Source: Pseudobacteriovorax antillogorgiicola
GTDB lineage: Bacteria > Bdellovibrionota_B > Oligoflexia > Oligoflexales > Oligoflexaceae
Length of the DNA: 56,003 nt
Assembly (NCBI RefSeq): GCF_900177345.1
Contig: NZ_FWZT01000034.1
Location: forward strand, 1 to 56,003
Direction of reading: 5' to 3'
Shown: positions 42,170 to 51,764 of the stretch, in pieces
Layout: every line of letters starts with the position of its first letter
Numbering within the stretch: the stretch's first letter is position 1
Notes under the pieces: generated by a model
Database searches by the model: none
Told to the model about the DNA's origin: nothing
Seen by the model: the letters and a program-made list of their open reading frames with translations, nothing else
Made by a program: the position numbers and the translations under genes

Positions 42170-43918
42170 TCACTCCCCACCTAGTGGATTAGCTAGATCA
42201 TCACCAAGGGCTGGAACTGGTCGCTCTTGAAGATCTCCATACCCTAATTTAAATTTTACTTTGTTTACTAAGACTCGCTCAATTTTTGGGCGAAGCAAGT
42301 CCATTCTTTTAATTCTTTCTGGATACGAATGCCCTGCCACATAGTTTCTCACGACATCTGCCAATATTTTGTAGAATCTTCCTTCTGCAAAACCGATATC
42401 TCTCTTTAAATCCAAGGAAAGAAATCGTAGGACAGAGATAAAGTGGCCCGTGATTAGGTCATGAATTAAATATTCTGGAGGAAGCCTGGTAACAGTTGAC
42501 TTGATAGTCCCACTGACTCTATCCAACTCTGGGATCTCATCCTGAATAAACCGTAAATCACCCTGCAAATCCTTCAGCAAGAGCCGATGAGGTCGATTCT
42601 CCTTAAGCACTAAAATCGTATTTTGGCCGTGAGCTACAAGACCAACGCCATAGCTTACCTGGAGGTGATACAAGGGAAGAACCACAACCTCAAAATACAA
42701 TCGCATCCATTCAGCGGGGCTCAAGCCGGACGATTCAATGAGATGGCTGCCGAGACACTGGCGATCATCGCGAATATGAGATAGGCAGGCGGTGAGAATC
42801 GCCTCCTCATCATCATCGATAGTACTAGCGACGCTATCTCTCCAGATACAACCCAGTTGCTCTTTAAGCCGGTAGGCTCCATCTGGTAGAGTTTCGTATT
42901 GCGGGTGTTGAAAGGAACAAGCCGCTGGTTCTTTTAAAACAGCGACACGCCCCCTGAGTAAGGAATCCGAGTCTACGACAGATTGTAGCCATTGAGATAG
43001 TTCGGGTGCTATATCAATATATTTCGCCGGGATTCCCCGATAGCAAGACGTATTCATAATCGATAGAGCTAGTTTGATATCTGGGCACTCAGGGCGCGTG
43101 ATATTGGACACCGTTCGTATGGACACTTGTGGTCGATAGTCATCTCCAAATACCCCTAATGGGAAAACTTGCCCTTCCCAAATCCAGTCAATGAGTTCTG
43201 TCTGAAGAACATTTTGCCATTGCCATGGATGAACAGGTAGAAAGAAAAACTCTTCGCTACTCAAAGTCTTTTCCCGACAAACTTGATGAAAGCGCTGTGC
43301 TTCCTCATGATCCATACTGCTAGAGATCACTTTGTCCTGACTCCAGCAAGGACTCATATGAGACTTGATCAAATCATGACTCACGGCAATCCAAAACAGT
43401 TGAAAGCAAGGGTTGAATTCAGGTGCATATAAGCTCAGATCTGCCGGTTCCCAGCCTATCCTGCCTTTATTGACTAGAAGTTTCGGATGGCCATTGATCC
43501 GATTCTGACTCGCGAGATGATCTAGATCGAAGTGATCCTTGCCGCCAGCTTTGCGATCTTGAAGCAGTTTAAGATCAGAATAGAGATTGAGTTTTAGTTC
43601 TGAAATAAAATTACTTAAATTGATATCTGAGATATCGCATTCCCTTTGGCAGTCTATAAAAAATTGAGCTGCATTGATGTCGCGCCGCCATTGACCATCA
43701 GCGAAGCGCTCTAAGCTTTCAGGCTCTACTACAAAGAAGTCCCAAATGCCCTGCTCTGAGTTGAAGCGATAGTGAACTCCAGAAGACAGTTCTAAGACCC
43801 GACTGTCTTGCCCGGCTTTTTTGTCCCTTGGTCGAGCTACCAGGACCTGCTCGAAACACAACTCTCCAATGGCCTTGGCAACAAGTTCACGATTTACAAG
43901 ATCGAATTCGTGTCTCAC
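42170..43918 (-). CDS. iucC: NIS siderophore synthetase, IucC-type
   Basis: The 582-residue enzyme uses ATP to form an amide between a citrate carboxylate and an amine. Family landmarks are FLPVHPWQWQNVLQ, SIRTVSNIT, LALSIMNTSCYRGIP and AHGQNTILV. By position between iucB and iucD it corresponds to IucC, which adds the second N6-acetyl-N6-hydroxylysine to citryl-lysine. GTG 43918 lies eight bases after GGAG and overlaps the iucB stop as GTGA; a GTG six bases earlier is too close to that site. Confidence 0.88.
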   Translation of the reverse strand: MRHEFDLVNRELVAKAIGELCFEQVLVARPRDKKAGQDSRVLELSSGVHYRFNSEQGIWDFFVVEPESLERFADGQWRRDINAAQFFIDCQRECDISDINLSNFISELKLNLYSDLKLLQDRKAGGKDHFDLDHLASQNRINGHPKLLVNKGRIGWEPADLSLYAPEFNPCFQLFWIAVSHDLIKSHMSPCWSQDKVISSSMDHEEAQRFHQVCREKTLSSEEFFFLPVHPWQWQNVLQTELIDWIWEGQVFPLGVFGDDYRPQVSIRTVSNITRPECPDIKLALSIMNTSCYRGIPAKYIDIAPELSQWLQSVVDSDSLLRGRVAVLKEPAACSFQHPQYETLPDGAYRLKEQLGCIWRDSVASTIDDDEEAILTACLSHIRDDRQCLGSHLIESSGLSPAEWMRLYFEVVVLPLYHLQVSYGVGLVAHGQNTILVLKENRPHRLLLKDLQGDLRFIQDEIPELDRVSGTIKSTVTRLPPEYLIHDLITGHFISVLRFLSLDLKRDIGFAEGRFYKILADVVRNYVAGHSYPERIKRMDLLRPKIERVLVNKVKFKLGYGDLQERPVPALGDDLANPLGGE

Positions 43919-44916
43919 GTCCACGTCTCCTGGCTAAAGAACTTCTGCCTTGTGGCTTCTAGCAAAGCAGCTCGCTTATGAGGAAAATCGAACTCATAAT
44001 GTGACTGCCAGTAGCCGAGCGACTCTACATAACGCAGCATTCTCTTATTATCGGCCCGAGGTTCTCCCATGAGCCGACGGCATCGTGCTTCATCGAGAAA
44101 TGTAAAATGAGTCAACGATTCAAGAACCGCCATAGTGTTTTCTGTGCCAAGGCAATCCTCATTGCCAATCAGCAGATGGATTCCACGATCGTAGGCTTCA
44201 CACCAGTCATAGTAAGGCGCCAATCGATCTTCTGAAACCCAGTAGAACTCTAGATACCCTGCCGGCACATCATCAAACGACAGCAATACAGGATCAGTGC
44301 GCGGGTCTTCACGGAGTGAATTGATGTAAGCTTTTAGTTCGTCTTTTGTTTTATCGAGTTCCCAAAACTTAGCCACCCGATCTTGATGATGCCATTCGTA
44401 GAAGACATCCAAGTGCTTTTCCGGGGAAAGGGTCTGAAAGCTGATCGTCTTTGCAATCTTTGGCATGTATCGTCGGTAGAGTTCTCCGTCTCCGACCCTA
44501 GGTCTTTCGGGGTGACTACCATGAGGCCCTTCTACCCACGATTCGGGTCGAACACTGTAGCGACCGCGATGATGCCAAAGGTAGGGGTTCTGCATAAATT
44601 CGTGTTTATAACAAACTAGGCGGCTTCCCTCTCGAAAATACTCCATCGACCCTATCAAAACGCTTTTGAAATCATGGTGTAGCTCAATGCTTCCCACATC
44701 ATTGAAGTGGCCGAAAAGATGCTCCATGGCTGTTAAAACTACCACCTTAGGCATCTCAGCTTCCGGCGAGCCGATCCGAATCACCTGATTCTCTAAAGTA
44801 TAGCTAAGGACAAACCTGTGACCACCACAAGACGCCGTTAATACAGGGCCATCAAGGTAGACGTGGACGTGCTGGTTTTCAAATAAGTTTCGATAGGCAA
44901 CCGTTTGTTGGCTCAT
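43915..44916 (-). CDS. iucB: N6-hydroxylysine O-acetyltransferase-like (GNAT) protein
   Basis: The 333-residue protein acetylates the hydroxylamine made by IucD. Its C-terminal GNAT domain matches E. coli IucB closely: GELYRRYMPKIAKTISF, DRVAKFWE, AGYLEFYWVSEDRLAPYYDW, YDRGIHLLIG, RADNKRMLRYVESLGY and EFDFPHKRAAL. The first 130 residues are variable, as in IucB. Its ATG overlaps the iucA stop by four bases (ATGA), showing translational coupling. Confidence 0.9.
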   Translation of the reverse strand: MSQQTVAYRNLFENQHVHVYLDGPVLTASCGGHRFVLSYTLENQVIRIGSPEAEMPKVVVLTAMEHLFGHFNDVGSIELHHDFKSVLIGSMEYFREGSRLVCYKHEFMQNPYLWHHRGRYSVRPESWVEGPHGSHPERPRVGDGELYRRYMPKIAKTISFQTLSPEKHLDVFYEWHHQDRVAKFWELDKTKDELKAYINSLREDPRTDPVLLSFDDVPAGYLEFYWVSEDRLAPYYDWCEAYDRGIHLLIGNEDCLGTENTMAVLESLTHFTFLDEARCRRLMGEPRADNKRMLRYVESLGYWQSHYEFDFPHKRAALLEATRQKFFSQETWT

Positions 44917-46691
44917 TTTTGAACTCCCAATTGATAGATAGGGTTAGGAATGGCTTGATATATAGCCAGTGGGTTCTCCAAGGTATTCTCGTTAAATTGC
45001 TCTACAGTACAGATGAAATTACCCTTGTTCAGTAGCTCAGCTGAATCAATCAGATAATCAAGACAGGAGCTATCCTGTACCCCTCTTTCGCGCAATTCTA
45101 AAAGATAGTCCCGCAGCTGTTGAATCAGCGGCTCTTCACCGAGACCGCAATCCACTCCAAGTCGATTTATCACAGCAAAACTAGCATTGATCATGAGGTA
45201 GTAGCTAAGTAGAATATTTCCTTCATTGTTCTGTAGGATATTACCGTTTTCAATATCAAGACTTTTGATCGTCGGACTCAGCAGGTCATAGCCAAGTTTG
45301 CTATAGCCGGTTCCTTGGCAATCTCGAAAGTATAGCTTCTCAGGGATTCCAGTAGGATCGATTTTAACCACAATATTCTGTTGGTGAGCACCCATCAAAA
45401 TGCCGAAATCTGCTTGTGCCATCAGTAACGGCTGAACGACCACATCAAGATAGTGAGCGAACCATTCTTGAGCGGCAGACTGTAATGTTAAACTACGAGA
45501 CTTGCTCAAACGATCAATCATTCGCTTAAGAAGAGAGCCTTTTTCATCGCTGTCTGCTTGGGTCAGAGCACCAAGCACGAAGCACCGCTCATCAGAGCCT
45601 TCTGAGAAGGGATTATAGCGAACAGATAGAATGGTGTCTGGGATCAAGTCGCCATTGTGATCTTTTATAGCCAAATAACAGGGTTCTCCCATGACACTAG
45701 CCGCCGGATATTCCGATAACCACTTTTTTCCAACGTCCGATTGCAGAACATCGTCAACCTGAAGTCCCCGATCAACCTCGTGCTCGTATAGCTTTCGAAC
45801 TGAGTTTGTCAGCATGATATTAAGAGAATACTTTAGCATGTACTTATGCTTCGGATTATATAGCGTTCGCACGGAACTGGTTGGAAACCACGGAGAATCA
45901 GTTTCACCAATCTCCCGAATAAGGCCATCATCGACATACGAAGCAATGTCTACCTGTTTTTTGATTGCTTGCCACTGCCATGGGTGAAACGGCAGCAGAG
46001 AAAAGTTAGGATCTCGTTTTTCAAGGATTGTTTCACCACTTGCCCCTTCGGAAGCTAGCATGTGAACCAACCACTCATGATCACTGAAGCTTTTAGAAGT
46101 CTTTCGAACAAGAATCGACGGATGGACCTCAAGCCATAACAAGGCGAACTTCCCATTCAACTCGGGGCTGTAGAGCGCAAGCTCATGGTCTTCCCAACCC
46201 TCTCGGCTTTTGGGGGCAGGATGAAAGTTATGGCCCATCCATAGGGATTGTTCTCCCTGAACAAAATTTTCTGGTTTCATTTCAAGGTTGCCACATGTTT
46301 CTTGCTGCTCCCGCAGTGCGAGAAACATAATGCGATTGCTATTTTCTATCCTTGCTAGCAGTTCTTCTCGGTCTCTTTCAGCCAATGGCTTAGACCAAGG
46401 GGCATATCGTAGGATTTGATCCATGAGTTCTAAAGCAGACAAGGCTCTTAAGACTTTGCCTTTCTTGAGAACATATTCACCTTGATACTGGAACAGCCCT
46501 AGTTGTGAGTGATGGCTCAGGGGCAGAACTGCCTGTACATCCGGCGCTAAATCAATTAGCACAGCCTCTTTTTCTTGCCAGATCCCTACTGACCATCCAC
46601 GATACTCTCGCAAAAGGGAGTTTATGAAACAGGTAAGTCCAGCCTTTGATGCAAGGTCGTTTAAGTATTTATGAGATGTCGGGGAGTTCAT
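44913..46691 (-). CDS. iucA: NIS siderophore synthetase, IucA-type
   Basis: The 592-residue enzyme is an IucA/IucC-family synthetase, near the normal length. It has LLPFHPWQWQAIKKQ, SSVRTLYNP, MLKYSLNIMLTNSVRKL and GAHQQNIVVK, the ATP- and citrate-binding signature blocks. Order in the operon makes it IucA, which couples the first acyl-hydroxylysine to citrate. I start at ATG 46691 (MNSPTSHKY) directly after GGAGCGGAGC; the frame is open back to 46748. It overlaps the MFS gene by 23 bp. Confidence 0.88.
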   Translation of the reverse strand: MNSPTSHKYLNDLASKAGLTCFINSLLREYRGWSVGIWQEKEAVLIDLAPDVQAVLPLSHHSQLGLFQYQGEYVLKKGKVLRALSALELMDQILRYAPWSKPLAERDREELLARIENSNRIMFLALREQQETCGNLEMKPENFVQGEQSLWMGHNFHPAPKSREGWEDHELALYSPELNGKFALLWLEVHPSILVRKTSKSFSDHEWLVHMLASEGASGETILEKRDPNFSLLPFHPWQWQAIKKQVDIASYVDDGLIREIGETDSPWFPTSSVRTLYNPKHKYMLKYSLNIMLTNSVRKLYEHEVDRGLQVDDVLQSDVGKKWLSEYPAASVMGEPCYLAIKDHNGDLIPDTILSVRYNPFSEGSDERCFVLGALTQADSDEKGSLLKRMIDRLSKSRSLTLQSAAQEWFAHYLDVVVQPLLMAQADFGILMGAHQQNIVVKIDPTGIPEKLYFRDCQGTGYSKLGYDLLSPTIKSLDIENGNILQNNEGNILLSYYLMINASFAVINRLGVDCGLGEEPLIQQLRDYLLELRERGVQDSSCLDYLIDSAELLNKGNFICTVEQFNENTLENPLAIYQAIPNPIYQLGVQK

Positions 46692-47850
46692 GCTCCGCTC
46701 CTTGAGAACTGAATGATTTATCGAGAAACAGAAGGTACAAGAGACCAATGAGACTCACTAGTAAAGCGGACCAGTAGCTCGCAACAGGAAGCCAATCGAA
46801 GGCTATGGCAGCAATTAGCCCACCTAGACCATAGCCTAAAGTATGACTTACACTGAGTGACGCCGCTGCACCTCCCTGATCCGCATCAATCCTTTGGCTA
46901 TGGAGGGCAGTATAAGCAGGGACCAATATTGCAACACTAGAGCCTAGCAGTACAATACTGGCGAACACCAGAATTAGATTTTGTGCAACGAGTAAGAAGC
47001 CCGTTGCTAGCAGAAGACCGCAAACCCCACCAAAGAGTGGCCAACCTTCAGCCTTTTTAGCCCAGCGACCGAGCGCGAGCTGGTTGACAATCATGATCAA
47101 ACTACTAGCCACGATCATCTGCGCAAGCAGATGACTAGATTCTTGAGGACTCAAACCGAATCGTAATTCTAACAGCCCCCCCAAACTCGACTGAACAATG
47201 CCAACCACTGTGGTTAGTAGAAGTGCCAAGATCGGTATTCCGAGAAACCGTTGAGCATCGATGGACAACCCTCGGCTGTTCAATTCAGCTACACCAGACT
47301 CCCAGCTAAATCTCAAGGAGACTCCAAGGACGGCCAAATTTAGTATGGCTAACAAACCAAAAAAGAGTTCGAGTTGAATGCTTAGCAAACCCCAAACAAG
47401 AAGCGGACCGATTAGCCGCCCTATGTTTAGCATAAGACTATGAGTCGTCATCGCCCTGAGACGCTGCTTGCCTTGACCGCTTAAATCAGCCAAGATTGCC
47501 TGGCTCACCGGAACAATCGCAGAAGCAGTAAGACCATAGAAGATCCTGATAGCGAGCAGTAGCAACCCATTGCTATCAGCATTGCCCCGGAGCATTAGCC
47601 AAAGTGTGGCACCAAGGCTTAGAACTTGGCCTACAAGACCAATTCTTATGGCCACTAGGCGGCCCCATTGCTTGCTCTTTAGGGCCCAGAATGGTCCCCC
47701 AAACAGAAAGCAGAACGACCCTAGTGCATAAGCCCCAATTACTTGGCTGATAGACAATTGCAACGCTTCAGCAAGAGCTGGATAGAGAATGAACTGAACG
47801 GCTTGCGCCGTTCCGAACAAAATCAGTGCTGCCTTGATAAACTGAATCAC
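46669..47850 (-). CDS. MFS exporter of the siderophore operon
   Basis: The 393-residue protein has twelve hydrophobic segments of the major facilitator type, with a loop of the motif-A type (FLFGGPFWALKSKQWGR). Sitting between the receptor and iucA, it most likely exports the finished siderophore across the inner membrane, as MFS proteins do in other aerobactin loci. The start is GTG 47850, 12 bp after the receptor stop. Import of the ferric complex is the less likely alternative. Confidence 0.85.
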   Translation of the reverse strand: MIQFIKAALILFGTAQAVQFILYPALAEALQLSISQVIGAYALGSFCFLFGGPFWALKSKQWGRLVAIRIGLVGQVLSLGATLWLMLRGNADSNGLLLLAIRIFYGLTASAIVPVSQAILADLSGQGKQRLRAMTTHSLMLNIGRLIGPLLVWGLLSIQLELFFGLLAILNLAVLGVSLRFSWESGVAELNSRGLSIDAQRFLGIPILALLLTTVVGIVQSSLGGLLELRFGLSPQESSHLLAQMIVASSLIMIVNQLALGRWAKKAEGWPLFGGVCGLLLATGFLLVAQNLILVFASIVLLGSSVAILVPAYTALHSQRIDADQGGAAASLSVSHTLGYGLGGLIAAIAFDWLPVASYWSALLVSLIGLLYLLFLDKSFSSQGAEHELPDIS

Positions 47851-47862
47851 GATGATCTTACC

Positions 47863-50115
47863 CTAAAGGCTCAAGGTATAATTAAGGCTAAAGCGTCGCC
47901 CATGGCCAGGAGCACCTGATGCTTCACCGTAAGTAGCTTCCGCCCATTGATTGAACAAACTCTGATACTGAGTATTGGCTGCATTGTGAATGCCAAGTGA
48001 GAGGCTTTGAGCTGGGCTGATATCGCTTCTAAAGAAGAGATCGAGAAGAGTGTAGGCCTCACTTACAAACTCATTGTCTGCGACTTTATCAGATGCAAAT
48101 AGGTGCATGACTTGGGCTCGCACTTGGTGATTTGGAAGATAACGATAGGCAGAATAGGCTAGCACCTTCGGTGGTGTAGCTTCTATGGGGCTCACAGTAT
48201 CCCAACCATTGCCTTCCGCCTCTTCTTGCTCGACTTCACCCCTAGTATAAGAAAGGCTCAGTCCCCCTTGGACACGATCCACAATCTGACCATCGATGAA
48301 AAGATCACCACCATAGATGCGCTTGGTGGAAGATAGCAGGCTTACGGAAAAGTCTGGATTAAACTGGTAGGTTTTATCTGACTCATTGTAGAAACCATTG
48401 ATACCGTAGCTCAAGCCATTCCCACGGCCTCGCCAGCCAAGCTCTAGGCTGTTGGTCTTGATCACCTCTAGGTCCAAGTCATCGGTTCCAGTACTGGTAA
48501 GTTCTGCACCGAATAAGCGCGCTAAGGTGAGTGCCTGGCTATCTTCTGCAAGGCTATCCCGAAGGATACGAGCCGTATCAGCCAGTTCGTATCCTTGGGT
48601 GCCGTTAACGTAGATCTGTTGTGTAGGATTGATATCAAATACAAAGCCAAGATTAAATGCATTGCCATCATACTGAAGCGTGTCCCCCGATTGTCCGCTT
48701 ATTTTGTAGCTTTCAGGCAGCAAGTTCGTTGTTCCAGCCGGAATGCGATTTGCATCTTCCAACTGTTGCGCTACCGCTAAAATATTGCCCCAATTTCGAG
48801 AGAATGCTGATTCATACGGGCTAACAAAATCGTCTACCTTTTGAGTGATAGTTTCATACCGAGCACCAGCCCTCACATGCAGATCGCTGCGTGGACTCCA
48901 TTGCCCTTGTAAGAAAGCAGCGGCCTTTTCAGTTTCTACTGCCGGGCCGTAGTCATAAGTGCCTGTCTGGCCTTCAAAAGCCCTTCCGCCTGATTGCGCG
49001 TAAGCTTGAGAATCATAGGCCACGGCGGTTTGCTCTCCCTGCTCTTGCTCCCAATCCAAACCCCAGGTCAGTGAGGCACTGTCACTCACAGGACTATGTA
49101 CTGTCAACTTAGCGCCCAGAACATCTGACTTTGAAGTCGACTGGTTGGTTAGATCAAAAAGGCCGAGCACGTTAAAATTAAAAGGATAGAAGCGATACTC
49201 GCGGCTACGAGTATACAGATTCAGATCAAGTTCCTGACCTAGCAAAACGCTTTCGAGTCGAACAGACCCTTGAATCGATTTTGAAAAGGGTTGATCGTCT
49301 AAGTCCAATCCACCCTCTGAGCGATACGGTTGAGACTGAACAACTTGATCGGTGTCTTGCTGTTCGTCAAACGCTCTGGCTGCCAAGCTCAGAGTGGTTT
49401 CGGTGCTTAAATCATAGCTAAGTTTTAAGCTAGCATCAATGGAGCGGGTATCGAGGCGCCCAACTTGAGCCGGCTCAGGAGCAATGGGATCACCATTGCC
49501 GTCGAAGTTTTTCTGGCGCTGCTCGTAGTTAAAGTCGATCAGGTAGGCAGTCCGGGCAGCCTTTCCGCTTATGGTTTGGCTTGCAGAATAAGCTGCTGAA
49601 TCACCTACATTCTGTTCCGAAGCAGAAGCACCGATGCTACTGATGCTCTCTAGGCCGGCTTCGGGGCTTCGGGTAATCACATGGATGATACCACCGGTTG
49701 CTTCTGGACCATAAACAGCGTTAGCACCGGAAACAACTTCAATACGTTCGATGGCCTTAGTTTGCAAACTATTAAGCTGCCGAGAAACCTGGCGATTCTC
49801 GGTTTGAGGAACTCCGTCGATAACTAGAAGGATCTTCCGGCCCCGTAGGGTTTGACCGAAGTTAGAAACGCTGTTGGTGGGCGCACCTAGACCGGGAACC
49901 AACTTTCCAAGGACCGTGCTAAGGTTATCTCCTGGTCCCCAAATTTGCTTGATTTCATCGCCACCAAGGACCTGAATATTTGCCGGAATCCGATCGATAG
50001 ATTCCAATTGCCGAGAACCCGTGATGACCATGCGATCGGTATCCGCAGCCAATGACGCTGAAGGGATTAAAGCCGCCAGGGCTGAATATGTAAGACGTGT
50101 GGTAAGTGGACTCAT
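47863..50115 (-). CDS. iutA: TonB-dependent ferric-siderophore receptor
   Basis: The 750-residue outer-membrane protein has a signal peptide (SALAALIPSASLA), a TonB-box-like DRMVITG (27-33), a plug domain (about 35-165) with LRGRKILLVIDGVPQTENR, RIEVVSGANAVYGPEATGGIIHVIT, and a barrel to the C-terminus. The plug sequence resembles the IutA/colicin receptor group, and synteny supports ferric aerobactin as ligand. It lies one base after the PepSY-protein stop, with AGAGGT as ribosome site. Confidence 0.88.
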   Translation of the reverse strand: MSPLTTRLTYSALAALIPSASLAADTDRMVITGSRQLESIDRIPANIQVLGGDEIKQIWGPGDNLSTVLGKLVPGLGAPTNSVSNFGQTLRGRKILLVIDGVPQTENRQVSRQLNSLQTKAIERIEVVSGANAVYGPEATGGIIHVITRSPEAGLESISSIGASASEQNVGDSAAYSASQTISGKAARTAYLIDFNYEQRQKNFDGNGDPIAPEPAQVGRLDTRSIDASLKLSYDLSTETTLSLAARAFDEQQDTDQVVQSQPYRSEGGLDLDDQPFSKSIQGSVRLESVLLGQELDLNLYTRSREYRFYPFNFNVLGLFDLTNQSTSKSDVLGAKLTVHSPVSDSASLTWGLDWEQEQGEQTAVAYDSQAYAQSGGRAFEGQTGTYDYGPAVETEKAAAFLQGQWSPRSDLHVRAGARYETITQKVDDFVSPYESAFSRNWGNILAVAQQLEDANRIPAGTTNLLPESYKISGQSGDTLQYDGNAFNLGFVFDINPTQQIYVNGTQGYELADTARILRDSLAEDSQALTLARLFGAELTSTGTDDLDLEVIKTNSLELGWRGRGNGLSYGINGFYNESDKTYQFNPDFSVSLLSSTKRIYGGDLFIDGQIVDRVQGGLSLSYTRGEVEQEEAEGNGWDTVSPIEATPPKVLAYSAYRYLPNHQVRAQVMHLFASDKVADNEFVSEAYTLLDLFFRSDISPAQSLSLGIHNAANTQYQSLFNQWAEATYGEASGAPGHGRRFSLNYTLSL

Positions 50116-50116
50116 T

Positions 50117-51421
50117 CTAACCTCTGCTACGTAAAGACATTCCTAGTGAATACAAAATGAAGACGAACGGACTAGCAACAAGGGTAAGACCCAAGCCCTG
50201 CATCATCCCGCTCGATAGATACGTTAAGAAAACTCCCAGTAATCCCAATGCCAAAAGCACTGTGGGAATCAAGTATGCTGCACGGCCAATCAAAAATCCC
50301 TTTTGGACACCATGTTCTCTGGGATGTAAGCGAGTTCTTGGTCGACGCTTCAAATACCAGAACAAGAGCCCACTGAGTGGCGCAAGTAGGGACGACAAGC
50401 CTAGAATAGCCCATACAACTTTCAGGGCCGTTCCCCCATAGTTTCCAAAGTGAAGTGGCTCTGCGATCACTAAAACCCTTAGAAACCAGGGTAAGGAGCG
50501 GACCTCGTCTACCTCGCCATTTTTTCGGTCGATCAAAACCAACTTTACATCTGCTGCCCAACCATCTTGGGTTTCCATAAGGATTAAGAAGTGACCCTGG
50601 ATCGCGAATTGTGTGCCTGGCCAAGCTAGAAAGCTGAGCCTGCCGTTCGTTGCTTCTCTAGCTTTGGCAAAGGCTTCTCCCACGGATACGTCTGCTACAT
50701 CTTGAGGGTAGCTTTCTTGATGCCTTTCTTCTAAGCTTTGCAGCTCCGTTACCTGATAGTATTTGATGAGTTGATCCCCAAGACCCAAGCAAACACCGGT
50801 GAAGCCAATCAGGACTGACCAGGCGAAAATCGATGTTCCTAAAAACTTATGAAAATCCAGCCACCAAACTTTCGGTTTGCTGGGAATGCTCCGTAGATGT
50901 CCAAAGCCCAAGCGCCGCGCATACGGGCCATAAATGACAAAACCCAGGACTAAAACGATTAAGTATAGAATTCCGATCAGGGAAACATACAGCTCGCCAG
51001 TAGAGCCCATAAGAAAATTGCGATGAAGATCCAGGACCCAAGTCAACCAGCTACTGTCCTCCTGGGATGAGGTACTGGACAAAAGCGTCTCCTGGCTTAG
51101 ACTGTACGCGACTCGATGGGCACCGCGAAACTTTGTAGAGCCATCCTTCCCCAAGCGTAGGGACAGGCGATCTGGGTCATGGTCATCTAAGAAAACAGCT
51201 AGAGCATTGCCTTTTGGAAAGGTCTCATGACCTAGGGCCAAGGCGTGTTCCAAATGCTCTGGCTGTAGTTGAGGTGCTTGGCTAGGGCTCGCAGCTTGGC
51301 CTTCAATCTCTGATCGAAACACCAAGACAGTGCCGGTTAAGATCATAACCAGCATATTAAGAGCAACAAATAACCCTAATCCACGATGAATTTTAATCGC
51401 AGAACTCCGAACTCGATTCAT
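50117..51421 (-). CDS. PepSY-associated membrane protein (PiuB-like)
   Basis: The 434-residue inner-membrane protein has four main spans and two periplasmic PepSY-type regions, the layout of PepSY_TM (PiuB, FsrB-type) proteins. It begins KIHRGLGLFVALNMLVMILTG and has the HKFLGTSIFAWSVLIGFTG and PLHFGNYGGTALKVVWAILG blocks with conserved His. These proteins accompany siderophore receptors and probably reduce or release iron from ferric-siderophores in the periplasm or membrane. First gene of the operon, directly behind the Fur-box promoter. Confidence 0.85.
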   Translation of the reverse strand: MNRVRSSAIKIHRGLGLFVALNMLVMILTGTVLVFRSEIEGQAASPSQAPQLQPEHLEHALALGHETFPKGNALAVFLDDHDPDRLSLRLGKDGSTKFRGAHRVAYSLSQETLLSSTSSQEDSSWLTWVLDLHRNFLMGSTGELYVSLIGILYLIVLVLGFVIYGPYARRLGFGHLRSIPSKPKVWWLDFHKFLGTSIFAWSVLIGFTGVCLGLGDQLIKYYQVTELQSLEERHQESYPQDVADVSVGEAFAKAREATNGRLSFLAWPGTQFAIQGHFLILMETQDGWAADVKLVLIDRKNGEVDEVRSLPWFLRVLVIAEPLHFGNYGGTALKVVWAILGLSSLLAPLSGLLFWYLKRRPRTRLHPREHGVQKGFLIGRAAYLIPTVLLALGLLGVFLTYLSSGMMQGLGLTLVASPFVFILYSLGMSLRSRG

Positions 51422-51452
51422 GGATACCCCTAGTCAAGTTGAACAGGTATTC

Positions 51453-51480
51453 AATAATGAATATCGTTATCATTTTCAAG
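51453..51480 (-). promoter_or_regulatory. Fur box and promoter of the siderophore operon
   Basis: Read on the minus strand, TTGAAA (-35) is followed by a 17-base spacer and TATTGA (-10). The stretch 51453-51474 contains TGATAACGATATTCATTATT, a good match to the Fur consensus GATAATGATAATCATTATC and overlapping the promoter. It lies 32 bp before the ATG at 51421, so Fe-Fur should block transcription when iron is plentiful. Confidence 0.8.
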
Positions 51481-51764
51481 TTTATTTTCCGCTTTCATAG
51501 AAAATTTATCTATTTTTAGAAATATTCTATGAGATTCTCTGATCAAAAGAAAACCAAGCAAGACTAATATGCTATTGTTATTACTACATTAACTGGCCAA
51601 GTCAAGGCTCTTGTGGGAGCAGAATATGCGAACTCCCCTCATTCGCATTTTAAAAATCGAACTTGCCACTTTCTAGGAAGCTCCAATCTCATCGGGAATT
51701 TCCTGCCTAGTTAAGCCATGCTAAAATTACTTGAAGTGAACCTCCACCCAGCGAAAGCCGATCC
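51481..51764. other. Upstream intergenic region with one palindrome
   Basis: TCATAGAA (51495-51502) and TTCTATGA (51525-51532) form an 8-bp inverted repeat with a 22-base AT-rich centre, a possible regulator site between the divergent genes. The rest of the region up to 51764 has no gene or terminator visible. Confidence 0.4.

Noticed and set aside
40898-47850. Rhizobactin/schizokinen-type rather than aerobactin-type synthesis
   Set aside because: No diaminobutyrate aminotransferase or decarboxylase gene is present, and the acyltransferase matches IucB closely.
50172-50624. 150-codon minus-strand frame inside the PepSY protein gene
   Set aside because: It is another frame of the same strand as a well-supported membrane protein and has no motif.
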